Positions 1-9,045 of a DNA stretch of 64,000 nucleotides are shown here, piece after piece. The position numbers and the translations under genes were made by a program. Positions within the stretch are counted from its first letter, which is position 1. The number at the start of each line of letters is the position of its first letter. Source of the DNA: Eubacterium sp. (lineage in GTDB: Bacteria > Bacillota > Clostridia > Oscillospirales > Acutalibacteraceae). The stretch spans positions 1 to 64,000 of the forward strand of contig JAFSRX010000009.1 of NCBI GenBank assembly GCA_017445905.1, given 5' to 3'. The notes below the pieces were generated by a model. It made no database searches and had not been told where the DNA came from. It saw nothing but the letters and a program-made list of their open reading frames with translations.

Positions 1-154
1 AGCAGTTTTGACAAAGTAATTTTAGTTCATAAATGTATTACAAAATTCCCTGCATACTCGCGTATGCAGGGAATTTTTAATGCTTTTAGGGACAAAAGGA
101 CAAAGTCAAAACCTATCCTTCGTTACCGCACCTCGCCTAAAGCATCCTGATTTT
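1..154. other. intergenic, terminator plus repeat-like sequence
   Basis: No gene is seen here. Positions 41-79 hold a strong inverted repeat (arms around TTCCCTGCATAC and GTATGCAGGGAA) with a T-run on both sides, a likely bidirectional intrinsic terminator. The stretch at about 88-110 contains the short direct repeat GGACAAAAGGACAAAG. The rest has no feature I recognise. Confidence 0.5.
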
Positions 155-1333
155 TTATTTAAGTGATATTCTTATTAATTCTTCCTTGTTATTAAGGTTT
201 GGATTTTTTATTACCTCTTGCAGTAAAAATTCTAGCATTTCCGATATTTCTTTTCCCTCGTATCCAATATTCATTAAGTCATTTCCGTTGATTTTCAAAT
301 CCTTTATTCGGTATGGCTCGTTGTTTTGAATTATTCTCTTTGTTTCTTCTTTAATAGTAATAAGGTCAGAATCATCATCATTCACATTTTTAAGCTCAAT
401 TAAATCAAAGAATAAATCACCACCGATTTTGTTTAAAACCGTCTTAATATCAATTTTATCACTGATTGAACAATCAGAAAACCTAATCAGCTTTGTTACT
501 TTATCAAATATATCTTTGCTGACTCTAAGCCTTTTTAAAACCTTTTCGTAATTCTCTGTATTCTTCAAAAGGATTGCAAGACGGATATAATCGGTTTTGG
601 GAGAAAATTCCAGCGAATCATAGTATATATCTTTAATTTCAGGAATGATAACATATATAACATCAATATATTCTTTTAAAACCTCGCTACAATTATCTCC
701 CAGTAAAAGTTTTATAAGTTCTGAATAAATACGCTCATTTGCAATATTTTTTAAAAGCTCTTTGTTTTTGAATATTGCATTTTTTGTGCTTTCTTCAACT
801 GAAAATCCAAGCTGAGAAGAAAAGCGAAGAGCCCTCATAATTCTGAGCGCATCCTCATTAAATCTTTTATCGCTGTCACCCACAGTTTTTATAATCTTTT
901 TATCAATGTCGTCTATTCCGCCAAATAAATCAACAAAACCTTCTTTATCATTATAAGCAATAGCATTAATTGTAAAATCACGTCTTGATAAATCATCTTT
1001 TATATCAGTAACAAAATAAACACTTTCGGGATGACGGTTATCAGAATATTTTCCGTCAGTTCTGAAGGTTGTTATTTCATAGGGCTTGTGATCAATAACA
1101 GCGGTAATCGTTCCATGTTTCAGTCCTGTTTCAACATACTTTATTCCATTATTCTTCAAAACAATTTCAACCTGATTCGGAAGCGCTGATGTTGTTATAT
1201 CATAATCTGAAATTTTTCTGTTCATTATTGCATCACGAACACATCCTCCAACTGCATACGCTTTATAGGAGGACTGATTTAGCAATTCGATTATTCTTTT
1301 TGCATCATCGGACAAAAACATAAAATTACTCAC
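155..1333 (-). CDS. cca: CCA tRNA nucleotidyltransferase
   Basis: This enzyme adds or repairs the CCA end of tRNAs from CTP and ATP in the cytoplasm. The class II nucleotidyltransferase head is clear: the motif AVGGCVRDAIMNRKISDYD (about residues 27-45) carries the GG, RD and catalytic DxD residues, and RRDFTINAIAYN lies near residue 116. A neck/body region with the pattern DALRIMRALRF (about 162-172) follows, with a helical C-terminus. At 392 residues it is in the usual size range. There is no HD phosphohydrolase domain. A poly(A) polymerase specificity cannot be excluded from sequence alone, but CCA addition is the normal role in this lineage. It is monocistronic as far as the window shows, with its 3' end near the terminator at 41-79. 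Confidence 0.93.
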   Translation of the reverse strand: MSNFMFLSDDAKRIIELLNQSSYKAYAVGGCVRDAIMNRKISDYDITTSALPNQVEIVLKNNGIKYVETGLKHGTITAVIDHKPYEITTFRTDGKYSDNRHPESVYFVTDIKDDLSRRDFTINAIAYNDKEGFVDLFGGIDDIDKKIIKTVGDSDKRFNEDALRIMRALRFSSQLGFSVEESTKNAIFKNKELLKNIANERIYSELIKLLLGDNCSEVLKEYIDVIYVIIPEIKDIYYDSLEFSPKTDYIRLAILLKNTENYEKVLKRLRVSKDIFDKVTKLIRFSDCSISDKIDIKTVLNKIGGDLFFDLIELKNVNDDDSDLITIKEETKRIIQNNEPYRIKDLKINGNDLMNIGYEGKEISEMLEFLLQEVIKNPNLNNKEELIRISLK

Positions 1334-1393
1334 TTCAAAATTTTTACTTTTTTATTCTAACATATTCCTGCAAATAATACAATTGGTGGTTAA

Positions 1394-1771
1394 ATGAAAG
1401 AATACCTGATTTATTCTCTTACATTTCTTGCCAGTGGAAATATTTACTGTTTAATAGAATTAATGTACCGCTCAAGAACTCATTACAGTATGTTTTTCTG
1501 TGCAGGGTTATCTGTAATAATCCTTCTATATATTTATCAGAATAACAAAAGTATAAATCCAATAGTTTTTGCGCTGATTGCCAGTGCTGTTATAACCTTA
1601 CTTGAACTGACTTTCGGAATCGTTTTCAATATATTTCTTGATGAAAAAGTCTGGGACTATTCAAGAACACCGCTAAATTTTTTAGGTCAGATTTGCGTTC
1701 CTTTTTCACTTATCTGGTTTTTATTTGGATTAATTATCTACTATATATTCAAAAAAACGGCTCTTAGCTAA
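1394..1771 (+). CDS. CmpB-like integral membrane protein (putative ABC-transporter type IV family)
   Basis: A 125-residue protein with about four hydrophobic segments (roughly residues 5-22, 32-47, 55-77 and 97-119). The conserved tail DYSRTPLNFLGQICVPFSLI followed by W and a glycine-rich helix matches the family labelled putative ABC-transporter type IV (CmpB). No ATPase partner lies nearby, so a transport role is only a family label. It is divergent from cca. Its stop codon sits inside the bidirectional terminator at 1755-1789. Confidence 0.7.
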   Translation: MKEYLIYSLTFLASGNIYCLIELMYRSRTHYSMFFCAGLSVIILLYIYQNNKSINPIVFALIASAVITLLELTFGIVFNIFLDEKVWDYSRTPLNFLGQICVPFSLIWFLFGLIIYYIFKKTALS

Positions 1772-1789
1772 TGAACTCAGAGCCGTTTT
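1755..1789. terminator. bidirectional intrinsic terminator
   Basis: Inverted repeat with arms AAACGGCTCT and AGAGCCGTTTT, and T-runs on both strands. It ends the plus-strand CmpB-like gene, whose stop codon is in the loop, and the minus-strand operon whose last gene ends at 1792. Confidence 0.8.
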
Positions 1790-1791
1790 CT

Positions 1792-2187
1792 CTATTCATC
1801 GCGCAAATAGAGTTTAATAATTGATTTTTCGTTGTATTTTTCAAGCTCGTCAATGGCTTGCTTTTTCTCATCCTCAGTAATTTGCGGACGTTCCTCGGGA
1901 TAATCCCAAAATTTGAAGGGATCATCCTTAGTACATAGCATTTTTCCATCAACAAGCACCCATGGATAGGAAAGAATCTTTCTCTTATTCTTAATATATA
2001 TCAGATTTCCTTTAGAGCCGTAGCTGATATTTTTGAAATAATTCAAACCTTTTGCCTGTTTCATAAGAATTCTTATCTGCTGATCAAAAGGAAGCTTTTT
2101 AAACTGAATTCTGTTAATTATCGGAAAAATAATTACTCCCAGAAGCAAAACAAAAGCAACAATTATAACAATAACAACAGGAGGCAT
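1792..2187 (-). CDS. small membrane-anchored protein of unknown function
   Basis: 131 residues: one strong N-terminal transmembrane helix (about residues 3-25) followed by a basic, then acidic, cytoplasmic or extracytoplasmic tail. I recognise no domain. Its start codon overlaps the stop of the upstream alpha-mannosidase gene as TAATG, so translation is probably coupled, and it is the last gene of the phosphohexomutase / NifU-like / GH38 operon. The role is unknown. Confidence 0.75.
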   Translation of the reverse strand: MPPVVIVIIVAFVLLLGVIIFPIINRIQFKKLPFDQQIRILMKQAKGLNYFKNISYGSKGNLIYIKNKRKILSYPWVLVDGKMLCTKDDPFKFWDYPEERPQITEDEKKQAIDELEKYNEKSIIKLYLRDE

Positions 2188-5120
2188 TAATCCTCAACTC
2201 CAATCGTTATAATTTCAAACGGAGAATATTCAATAGCTACTGTTTCGCCGATTTCTTCCTCGAGCATATTGAGAAGTTTCACTTTTCTTCCGAGTTCGAT
2301 TCTTCCTCTGTCTCCGTTTTGCTCAGAAAGGCGAATGACAGTCATTTTTCCGTCCTCGCTCTTTTTAGCAGCCTGAAGAATAAGAGGCTCAAAAGTGGGA
2401 AGATTCCATTTTGCATCCGTTCTGATAAGTGGATTATTATATTGCAGCGCAATCTTATTAATTCCCGCATTAACAGCATCGCTCTTATGAGGCATTATCA
2501 TATAACAGAAGTGATGATGACCTAAATCTGAGGTAACATCCGGACGCTTTGTTCCGCGAAGAAGTGAAAGACTCATACTGCTGTTTTCAAAAGAAACGCC
2601 GTATTTACCTTCATTGATAATTGAAACTCCTCCGAATGCTTCTGCAACAGAACACCATTTATGATGGCAAACCTCAAAGCGCGCCTGCTGCCAGGAGGTA
2701 TTCTTATGTGTTTCTCTTTCGATAAATCCGGCAGAAGTATCGCAAAGAGCTCTTCTGGTTAACACATTGCAGGAAAATTCAACCTTTGCAAGCTTATGCG
2801 TATCCTGCCAGTCAACAATGTTTTCAACCTCGATTCCCCTGCTCTGACGGAACAGACGAATAATCATTTTCCATTTTGAATTATCTGTTTTAAGAGTTAC
2901 CTCAAATGATGCACATTCTCCGTCGAGCTCAATTAAATGAAGGGGCTCATCAACATAAACAGGATATTGTTTATCCTTATATGTCGGAAGTATATCCCAT
3001 GCATCATATACACCGGGTCTGTCCTCAAAAATCTTGAGTTTGTTGAAATATCCAAGTTTCCATTCTCTTCTTAGCTCTTTATCATAGAGCATTTCAAAAG
3101 AACCGTCCTCAGCCATAGAAATTGCATAAAACGGAGTTACAACGTCGGTTGAGTCAATCTTTATCCAATTAGTATTGCTCTTCTTTGCTCTGAGATTTTT
3201 AGAGCTCATTGCCGGAATATCGGGAATAAGCCAGTTTCCTTTTTTACCGTATCTTGTTGATGTTCCTTCTTTATTTTCAACAAAGGTTATAATATCCCTT
3301 GTCATATTAAGCGAATTGAAATACTTTCCCTTTTCAGATGAAATAATCTTATCAAGAGCTTTTTCAATCTCGTTATAATCCTTCATTGCGTCCTCGAAAA
3401 CAGGATGGATATGAGATCCCGGAAGAATATCATGAAACTGATTAACAAGGAATTTTTTATAAAGCTCAGTTATTTTATCCCTGTTATCATCCCCTCTCAT
3501 AACTGAAAGAATTTCAGCATTCCTGAATTTTCCTTCAAGTCTGCGATTTGTTTTCTTGAGGTCTGATTTAGTGGTAAAAGTTCCGCGGTGCATTTCAAGA
3601 TAGAGTTCACCGTCCCACACCTCAAGATTCGGATTATCCTTCAGATTTCTTTCAAGATATTCAGCGCCGCCCATATGTTCGCATTTCGGCATTGCAGAAA
3701 TCTTTTCGAATCGCTTCATCATTTCGAGCATATCCTCAGTACAGCCCGATCCACCGTCTCCATAACCAAACATATTCATGGTCTGACCGCCGAGATCTTT
3801 ATCAATATAGGCATTCCAGTTTTCCTGAATCTGAGAAGGAGCATTCCAAGTAATAAAATGAGTTGGCGGAACACAGGCTAAAATCTTTGTTCCGTCAATA
3901 CCTCTCCAGATGAAGTTATTATGCGGAAAACGGTTAGTATCATTCCATGTTGACATCTTATTGGAAACAAAATAGTCAACTCCGCTCTTTTTAAGAATCT
4001 GTGGCATTATCCAGGAGTTACCAAAAACATCGGGCAACCATGCGTTATTAACGGTTTTACCAAACATTCTCTTATAGGTCTGCTGACCGTAAAGACACTG
4101 ACGAATAAGGGATTCTGCATTCGGTATATTGCAGTCGGGCTCAACATACATCGCTCCAACCGGTTCAAACTGACCTGTTTTAACCTTTTCTTTAAGTTCT
4201 TCAAATACTTCGGGATAGTATTTTTCAAGAGTTTCATAGATATAAGGTTGAGTATGTGTATATTTAAACTCAGGATATCTATCCATAAGTCTGAGCTGTA
4301 TTAAAACCGTTCTGAGATTTTTCTGAACAGTATGTATTCTTCTCCAGTAATAAGCTAAATCAAGATGCGAATGTGCAATAAGCGCAACATCCCCTGCTCC
4401 TTTATATGTATCATTTGCATAGATAACATCTTCAATATACTGCTTTGCTTCATCAACACCGCCAAGTTCATCACTTTCAAAATCAATGAGATTCATTGCA
4501 TTATTAAGTTCTCTGATTAAGAATTCACGGTAATCTTCGCTAAAAGACTCGCCCCTTGCTATATCAAGAAGCACTTCAAAATCCCATACAAGATCCTGAA
4601 CTTTATGGTTTACTGTGCAAAGATATGCGCCCTCAAAAATCTGACGACATCCTCTAACAGAAAGCGATTCCGGGTTTCTTTCATCATCAGGTTTTGAGCG
4701 GTTGTATCCCATCATATCAAAATGAAGGGTCTCGTTTTCATTGATATACGGAGATATTAACATTCTCTCTCTATTTGGATCAACACCGCCAATATATTTT
4801 CCGTTTATCTTAACACAAATTTCCGCTGCAGTTTTAAGAGAAAACCAAAGTTCTTTTCCTTTAAGCTCTTCAGGAATATCAACATCTGCTTTAATAAACG
4901 CAGTTCCGTCAGGAGTGAAATACATATCACCTTTATTCAGCGGACGATAATCATCTGAATAATATTCAAACTCCATTTCATCAATCTGACGTGCGTCTCT
5001 TATCTGGAGATTTTTAATTTCCCACTTACTGCTGTAAATATATCTTTTAAGCCATCCGAAACGAAGCTCAGTCCATTCCTCCGGTCTCATTGAACGTCTT
5101 ACTACTTTAATATGTGCCAT
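2187..5120 (-). CDS. alpha-mannosidase, glycoside hydrolase family 38
   Basis: A 977-residue GH38 enzyme that would hydrolyse alpha-mannosides through a zinc-dependent retaining mechanism. The zinc site AHSHLDLAYYW lies near residues 248-258, and the predicted nucleophile Asp is in NAWLPDVFGNSW, about residues 361-372. The region around EPVGAMYVEPDCNIPNAES is also typical of the family, as are the C-terminal beta-sandwich domains. There is no signal peptide, so it acts in the cytoplasm, probably on imported mannosides. It lies 26 bases downstream of a NifU-like gene and is followed, with TAATG overlap, by a small membrane protein. Confidence 0.92.
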   Translation of the reverse strand: MAHIKVVRRSMRPEEWTELRFGWLKRYIYSSKWEIKNLQIRDARQIDEMEFEYYSDDYRPLNKGDMYFTPDGTAFIKADVDIPEELKGKELWFSLKTAAEICVKINGKYIGGVDPNRERMLISPYINENETLHFDMMGYNRSKPDDERNPESLSVRGCRQIFEGAYLCTVNHKVQDLVWDFEVLLDIARGESFSEDYREFLIRELNNAMNLIDFESDELGGVDEAKQYIEDVIYANDTYKGAGDVALIAHSHLDLAYYWRRIHTVQKNLRTVLIQLRLMDRYPEFKYTHTQPYIYETLEKYYPEVFEELKEKVKTGQFEPVGAMYVEPDCNIPNAESLIRQCLYGQQTYKRMFGKTVNNAWLPDVFGNSWIMPQILKKSGVDYFVSNKMSTWNDTNRFPHNNFIWRGIDGTKILACVPPTHFITWNAPSQIQENWNAYIDKDLGGQTMNMFGYGDGGSGCTEDMLEMMKRFEKISAMPKCEHMGGAEYLERNLKDNPNLEVWDGELYLEMHRGTFTTKSDLKKTNRRLEGKFRNAEILSVMRGDDNRDKITELYKKFLVNQFHDILPGSHIHPVFEDAMKDYNEIEKALDKIISSEKGKYFNSLNMTRDIITFVENKEGTSTRYGKKGNWLIPDIPAMSSKNLRAKKSNTNWIKIDSTDVVTPFYAISMAEDGSFEMLYDKELRREWKLGYFNKLKIFEDRPGVYDAWDILPTYKDKQYPVYVDEPLHLIELDGECASFEVTLKTDNSKWKMIIRLFRQSRGIEVENIVDWQDTHKLAKVEFSCNVLTRRALCDTSAGFIERETHKNTSWQQARFEVCHHKWCSVAEAFGGVSIINEGKYGVSFENSSMSLSLLRGTKRPDVTSDLGHHHFCYMIMPHKSDAVNAGINKIALQYNNPLIRTDAKWNLPTFEPLILQAAKKSEDGKMTVIRLSEQNGDRGRIELGRKVKLLNMLEEEIGETVAIEYSPFEIITIGVED

Positions 5121-5146
5121 AAAGAAATTCTCCTGTAAGAAGTGAT

Positions 5147-5389
5147 TTATACATCGTGAAAATACGGTTTTTTGCGAATTGATGTTATTTTAACCTTTTT
5201 GTTAAGGTCTTTTTCAATCTGTTCCTCAATCCATGAACAACAGCGATGAAGTATCAGGCATTTTGAACATTCACCGCGAAAAAGCAGCGTTAAATCGCTT
5301 CCTTCAAGGGATACAAATTCAACCCAGCCTCCGTCGCCCTGTAGTTTTGGCTGAATATTTTTTTCAATATAACTTTTAACCTTATTCAT
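5147..5389 (-). CDS. NifU C-terminal-domain-like protein
   Basis: An 80-residue stand-alone domain of the NifU C-terminal type, a proposed iron-sulfur scaffold or carrier. The N-terminal helix IEKNIQPKLQGDGGWVEFV and the following CxxC (GECSKC) match the family. The usual small residues after the CxxC are replaced by LILHRCC, which adds two further cysteines. It sits 3 bases after the phosphohexomutase gene and just before alpha-mannosidase, so it is co-transcribed with sugar enzymes rather than with iron-sulfur assembly genes. Confidence 0.75.
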   Translation of the reverse strand: MNKVKSYIEKNIQPKLQGDGGWVEFVSLEGSDLTLLFRGECSKCLILHRCCSWIEEQIEKDLNKKVKITSIRKKPYFHDV

Positions 5390-5392
5390 TTA

Positions 5393-7048
5393 TTAGTCCT
5401 CTATGATTGATTTAATTGTTTCTCTGATTTTTTCAAGACGTGATTTAGCATTATCCCTGTTTTCATCAACTATTGAATAATAAACCTTGATTTTCGGCTC
5501 GGTTCCGCTGGGACGAACAGCCATCCAGGAGCCGTCGATAAAGATGTACTTTAAAACATTTTCCTTTGGTAAATCATCAATACCATCTTTATAATCAATA
5601 ATATCTTTTATGTCTGAAAACAGAGCTTTTCCTGTTTCTCTGAAGTGAACCATAAGACTCTGTATTTTCTCGGCACCGTCCTTGCCCTTTAAAACAAAGC
5701 TATCAAGAAAATCAAGATAATAACCGTATTCGCCGTATATTTCATTCAAGCCGTCAACAAGAGTTTTGCCCTGGTTTTTATACCATGCAGCCATCTGACA
5801 AATCAGCATTGAGGAAACAACCGCATCCTTGTCTCTTGCGTGAGTTCCTACAAGATAGCCATAGCTCTCCTCATATCCGATAACAAATACCTTATCACCT
5901 TTTTCTTCATATTTATTAATCTTATCACCGATATATTTAAATCCGGTTAAGGTTTCTTCAACCTGGAGTCCGAATTTTCTTCCGATATTCGCTCCGAGTT
6001 CAGAAGTAACAATAGTTTTAACCAGTGTTGACTTCTCACTCAGTTCAGCTTTTCTCATAGTTAAGATAAAGTTAACAAGAAGCGCTCCCGTCTGATTTCC
6101 TGTGAATAAAACATATTCACCGCCGTGACGAACTGCAATACCAACTCTGTCGCAGTCAGGGTCTGTTCCGAGAACTAAATCAGCTCCAATTTCCTTTGCT
6201 TTTTCAATAGCAAGAGTTAATGCCGCTCTGTCCTCTGGATTGGGCGATTTAACAGTCGGAAAATTACCGTCGGGCTCCGCTTGGGATTCAAGAAGAGTAA
6301 CATCCATCCCGTCAAGAACTGCGAGAACAGGAAATCTGCCTGTTCCGTGAAGAGGAGTATAAACTATCTTTAAATCATTCTTTTCCTGATAAGCAGCCTG
6401 AGTTTCAACTGCAGCAATGAACTCATTAAGCTCCTCATTATATATACATTCAATTATTCCGTCACTGATATATTCATCAGAAGATTTACAATTTTCATAT
6501 ATATGAGAATAATCGTCTATTTCGTTAATATAGGCTATTGCATTCTTGGCATCTTCAGTACAGAACTGACAGCCCTTATTATCATAAACCTTATAACCGT
6601 TATATTCCTTTGGATTATGGGAGGCGGTTATCATAACACCTGCAGTACATTTATGATGTCTTGTAGTAAAAGACAAAACAGGAACAGGAACAATGTCACT
6701 GTAAGCATAAACCTTGAATCCCTCCGAGGCGAAAACTCTTGCAGCCGCCCATAGAAAATCTTTAGAATTCAGTCTTGAGTCACACGCAATAGCAACGCTG
6801 AGCTCACCCGAATTCTTTGATTTAAGATATCTTGCAAGACCGAGAGTTGCTTTCCCAACAGTATAGGCATTCATTCTGTTAGTTCCTGCGCCCATAATAC
6901 CGCGAAGTCCGCCTGTTCCGAAGGCGAGGTCTTTATAAAATCTATCTTCAATTTCTTTTTCGTCTTTAACAGCTTCAAGTTCAGTTTTTGTTTTTTCATC
7001 GAACGTAAGCCATAAATCATATTTTTCTCTGTAAGTCATACGTATCAC
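5393..7048 (-). CDS. phospho-sugar mutase (phosphoglucomutase/phosphomannomutase)
   Basis: A 551-residue alpha-D-phosphohexomutase interconverting hexose 1- and 6-phosphates. The catalytic phosphoserine loop is TASHNPKEYNGYK (about residues 141-153), the metal loop is GTDPDCDRVG (near 294-303), the sugar-binding loop is GYEESYGY (near 393-400), and the phosphate-binding loop RPSGTEPK is near the C-terminus. Length fits the bacterial PgcA-type group. It is the first gene of an operon with the NifU-like and GH38 genes. With an alpha-mannosidase downstream, use on mannose or glucose phosphates is plausible, but the sequence does not settle the substrate. Confidence 0.92.
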   Translation of the reverse strand: MIRMTYREKYDLWLTFDEKTKTELEAVKDEKEIEDRFYKDLAFGTGGLRGIMGAGTNRMNAYTVGKATLGLARYLKSKNSGELSVAIACDSRLNSKDFLWAAARVFASEGFKVYAYSDIVPVPVLSFTTRHHKCTAGVMITASHNPKEYNGYKVYDNKGCQFCTEDAKNAIAYINEIDDYSHIYENCKSSDEYISDGIIECIYNEELNEFIAAVETQAAYQEKNDLKIVYTPLHGTGRFPVLAVLDGMDVTLLESQAEPDGNFPTVKSPNPEDRAALTLAIEKAKEIGADLVLGTDPDCDRVGIAVRHGGEYVLFTGNQTGALLVNFILTMRKAELSEKSTLVKTIVTSELGANIGRKFGLQVEETLTGFKYIGDKINKYEEKGDKVFVIGYEESYGYLVGTHARDKDAVVSSMLICQMAAWYKNQGKTLVDGLNEIYGEYGYYLDFLDSFVLKGKDGAEKIQSLMVHFRETGKALFSDIKDIIDYKDGIDDLPKENVLKYIFIDGSWMAVRPSGTEPKIKVYYSIVDENRDNAKSRLEKIRETIKSIIED

Positions 7049-7100
7049 CTCTTCAATAAGAGATTATATATTATTAAATACAATAATTCAAGAATATATA

Positions 7101-7142
7101 AAAAGAAACTGCCTTAACTTTCATAAAAATTAAGACAGTTTC
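7101..7142 (-). terminator. intrinsic terminator of the 22-residue peptide transcript
   Basis: On the minus strand, arms AAACTGTCTTAA and TTAAGGCAGTTT (one G-U pair) flank a 12-base loop and are followed by CTTTTTAT. It separates the small peptide gene from the phosphohexomutase gene. Confidence 0.8.
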
Positions 7143-7168
7143 GCTATAAGTCATTAATTAGGCACTGA

Positions 7169-7237
7169 TTATCTTTTAACATATGCCTTATCACCAGCGG
7201 CAAGAATCTCGGCGCATTTAACGAGAAGTTTTAACAT
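7169..7237 (-). CDS. 22-residue peptide of unknown function
   Basis: A tiny ORF reading MLKLLVKCAEILAAGDKAYV then KR and TAA. It has a near-ideal Shine-Dalgarno site (AAAGGAGG, 9 bases before ATG), a consensus promoter upstream at 7327-7354, a hairpin-forming leader and a terminator after the stop. It therefore looks like a free-standing gene for a short peptide. The sequence is an amphipathic, mildly basic helix with one cysteine and no export signal. I do not recognise a family. A leader-peptide role for the phosphohexomutase operon is the main alternative, but the terminator lies well after the stop and no amino-acid codon run is present. A spurious ORF is unlikely given the combined signals. 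Confidence 0.65.
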   Translation of the reverse strand: MLKLLVKCAEILAAGDKAYVKR

Positions 7238-7263
7238 ATATGTCCGCCTCCTTTTTCGTACTA

Positions 7264-7319
7264 AAAGCAAGAGTTTTTAACTATATTTCAAGCAAATTTG
7301 ATGTATCTCCTCTTGCTTT
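7264..7319 (-). promoter_or_regulatory. structured 5' leader of the small-peptide transcript
   Basis: A perfect 10-bp inverted repeat (AAAGCAAGAG at the 5' side, CTCTTGCTTT at the 3' side on the minus strand) encloses about 36 bases, directly downstream of the predicted transcription start and ending about 25 bases before the peptide start codon. No T-run follows, so it is more likely a leader fold than a terminator. Confidence 0.55.
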
Positions 7320-7326
7320 CACCTGC

Positions 7327-7354
7327 ATTATATTCACATATACAAAAAAGTCAA
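7327..7354 (-). promoter_or_regulatory. sigma-A promoter for the small-peptide unit
   Basis: TTGACT, a 16-base spacer and TATAAT on the minus strand. Transcription would start near 7320 and run to the terminator at 7101-7142, giving an RNA of about 215 bases. Confidence 0.75.
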
Positions 7355-7446
7355 CGAAAAAAGACGTGAGTTTACAATTTGTTTACATTTGTTTTTTGTG
7401 CAGTTTGAATAATTATTGATGTGCTACATTATTTGAAAAAACATAA

Positions 7447-8319
7447 TTATAGTGCAATCTGCACAATTTCACCGTCATTCCTTGTAATAAGTAGATTTTC
7501 TGTTTCAATTTCCCATTTGCTACAAATTCTGCAAGCCTGAAATTTTAAATCACTTGCATCACCGGCAGTTTCACGATTAGTATAAATAAAATTCTGAAGA
7601 CCAATGTTCTGAACATCGGAAGTAGTCATGCCGAAAAACTTTAAAAGCTTACCTTTGTTGTCATAATACTCGGTAAACATATCGAAGTAATATAGTTTTC
7701 CGTCAAGTTCAGCTGCGCTTATTCCTTTAGAATTTCCTCCCATATCTTCGCAAAGAATATGATATGCCTTAATACCCTTTTGCTGGAGGAGGTATTCAAA
7801 CATATTTGAATAACTGAAAGAGGTCCCCTCTGCGTTCATCATTGTTTCATAACAGCTTATTGACGGATTATCACTAACTTTTATTGAAGAAGCAATTTTA
7901 TTATATATTCTTACAGCATAAGCAGTATCGCTTTCGTTATTAATGTCAGTTTTATATTCATTAACCTTATTTATGAAATCTTCAACTTCCTGAGAATGCT
8001 TTTCTTCATTTTTATAAATAATTCTGAATACACTTTCATTCGGTTCAATGTTTTTAACTGTTACACTCAAAGGAAAAGAAGTATAAAAGAGTTGAAGAAC
8101 ATTGTCGAGAAGTCCCGAATTCATTCTTAGCTCATTTTCTCCGTTAACAACAGCTTTGCAAAGATCTTTATAAGCTCTTATGGTTGCATCATCGAATGAG
8201 TAAGCACTGTCATATGTATAATTAATATCAGCTGTTTTTTCGGAATTGTCTTTCTTACAGGAAATAAACAGCGTTGCTATAAGGCAAAAACAAAGAATAA
8301 TCGATATTGATTTTTTCAT
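7447..8319 (-). CDS. lipoprotein with a degenerate transglutaminase-like domain
   Basis: 290 residues. A lipoprotein signal peptide ends in the lipobox LFISC (Cys about residue 20), so the protein is likely anchored outside the membrane. The second half, from about residue 155, follows the transglutaminase-like core pattern. The position where the catalytic Cys is expected reads GTSFSYSNMFEYLLQQKGI, that is Ser in place of Cys, and the usual His before the ELDGKLYYFD strand is absent, while an Asp remains. It may bind rather than cleave or cross-link. It follows the sirtuin gene by 8 bases and likely shares its transcript. The family call is moderate. Confidence 0.6.
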   Translation of the reverse strand: MKKSISIILCFCLIATLFISCKKDNSEKTADINYTYDSAYSFDDATIRAYKDLCKAVVNGENELRMNSGLLDNVLQLFYTSFPLSVTVKNIEPNESVFRIIYKNEEKHSQEVEDFINKVNEYKTDINNESDTAYAVRIYNKIASSIKVSDNPSISCYETMMNAEGTSFSYSNMFEYLLQQKGIKAYHILCEDMGGNSKGISAAELDGKLYYFDMFTEYYDNKGKLLKFFGMTTSDVQNIGLQNFIYTNRETAGDASDLKFQACRICSKWEIETENLLITRNDGEIVQIAL

Positions 8320-8327
8320 ATTAACCT

Positions 8328-9035
8328 CTATATTTTTATTTCATTTAAAACTTTTCCGACTTTATCGTTGATAACAAGGTCAGCCATATTATCAGCAGGA
8401 GTTTTTGCAAGGTTTATCAAAACAAAATGTTTTCCTTTAAAATACCTTATAAATCCTGCTGCAGGATAAACGTTAAGCGATGTTCCTGCAACTATAAGGC
8501 AATCCGCTTTACTTATGGCATTAACCGCTCCTTCAATGGTTTGCGAATCCAGACCCTCTTCGTATAAAACAACGTCAGGTTTTATAAGTCCACCGCATTC
8601 ACATCTCGGAATACCTTGAGAATACTTTATAAACTCAGCATCATAAAGCTTATTGCATCTCTGACAATAATTTCTATGAACACTTCCGTGTAGTTCATAA
8701 ACGTTCTTTGAGCCGGCTTTCTGATGAAGCCCATCTATATTTTGAGTTATAACGGCTTTGAGTTTTCCTGCCTTTTCAAGACTTGCAAGTTTAAGATGAG
8801 CGGAATTTGGCTGAGCGTCAAGAAAGAGCATTTTTTCGCGGTAGAAATTATAGAAATATTCAGTTTGTCGCTCGAAAAAGGTATGGCTGAGTATCTCTTC
8901 CGGAGGATAAGCATATTTCTGGTTATAAAGACCGTCAACACTCCTGAAGTCGGGTATTCCGCTTTCCGTTGAAACTCCTGCTCCTCCGAAGAAAACAATG
9001 TTTTCAGACTCGTTTATTATTTCCTGTAAATTCAT
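8328..9035 (-). CDS. cobB: NAD-dependent protein deacylase, Sir2 family
   Basis: A 235-residue sirtuin that removes acyl groups from lysines using NAD+. Seen: the NAD-binding FFGGAGVSTESGIPDFRS (about residues 15-32), TQNIDGLHQKAGS (near 97-109), the catalytic His in YELHGSVH (near 113-120), and a zinc ribbon with CQRC and CEC pairs (about 123-147). Size is that of minimal bacterial sirtuins. It sits in a three-gene run between a beta-helix surface protein and a lipoprotein, which does not explain its target. Confidence 0.93.
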   Translation of the reverse strand: MNLQEIINESENIVFFGGAGVSTESGIPDFRSVDGLYNQKYAYPPEEILSHTFFERQTEYFYNFYREKMLFLDAQPNSAHLKLASLEKAGKLKAVITQNIDGLHQKAGSKNVYELHGSVHRNYCQRCNKLYDAEFIKYSQGIPRCECGGLIKPDVVLYEEGLDSQTIEGAVNAISKADCLIVAGTSLNVYPAAGFIRYFKGKHFVLINLAKTPADNMADLVINDKVGKVLNEIKI

Positions 9036-9045
9036 ATTTCACCTG

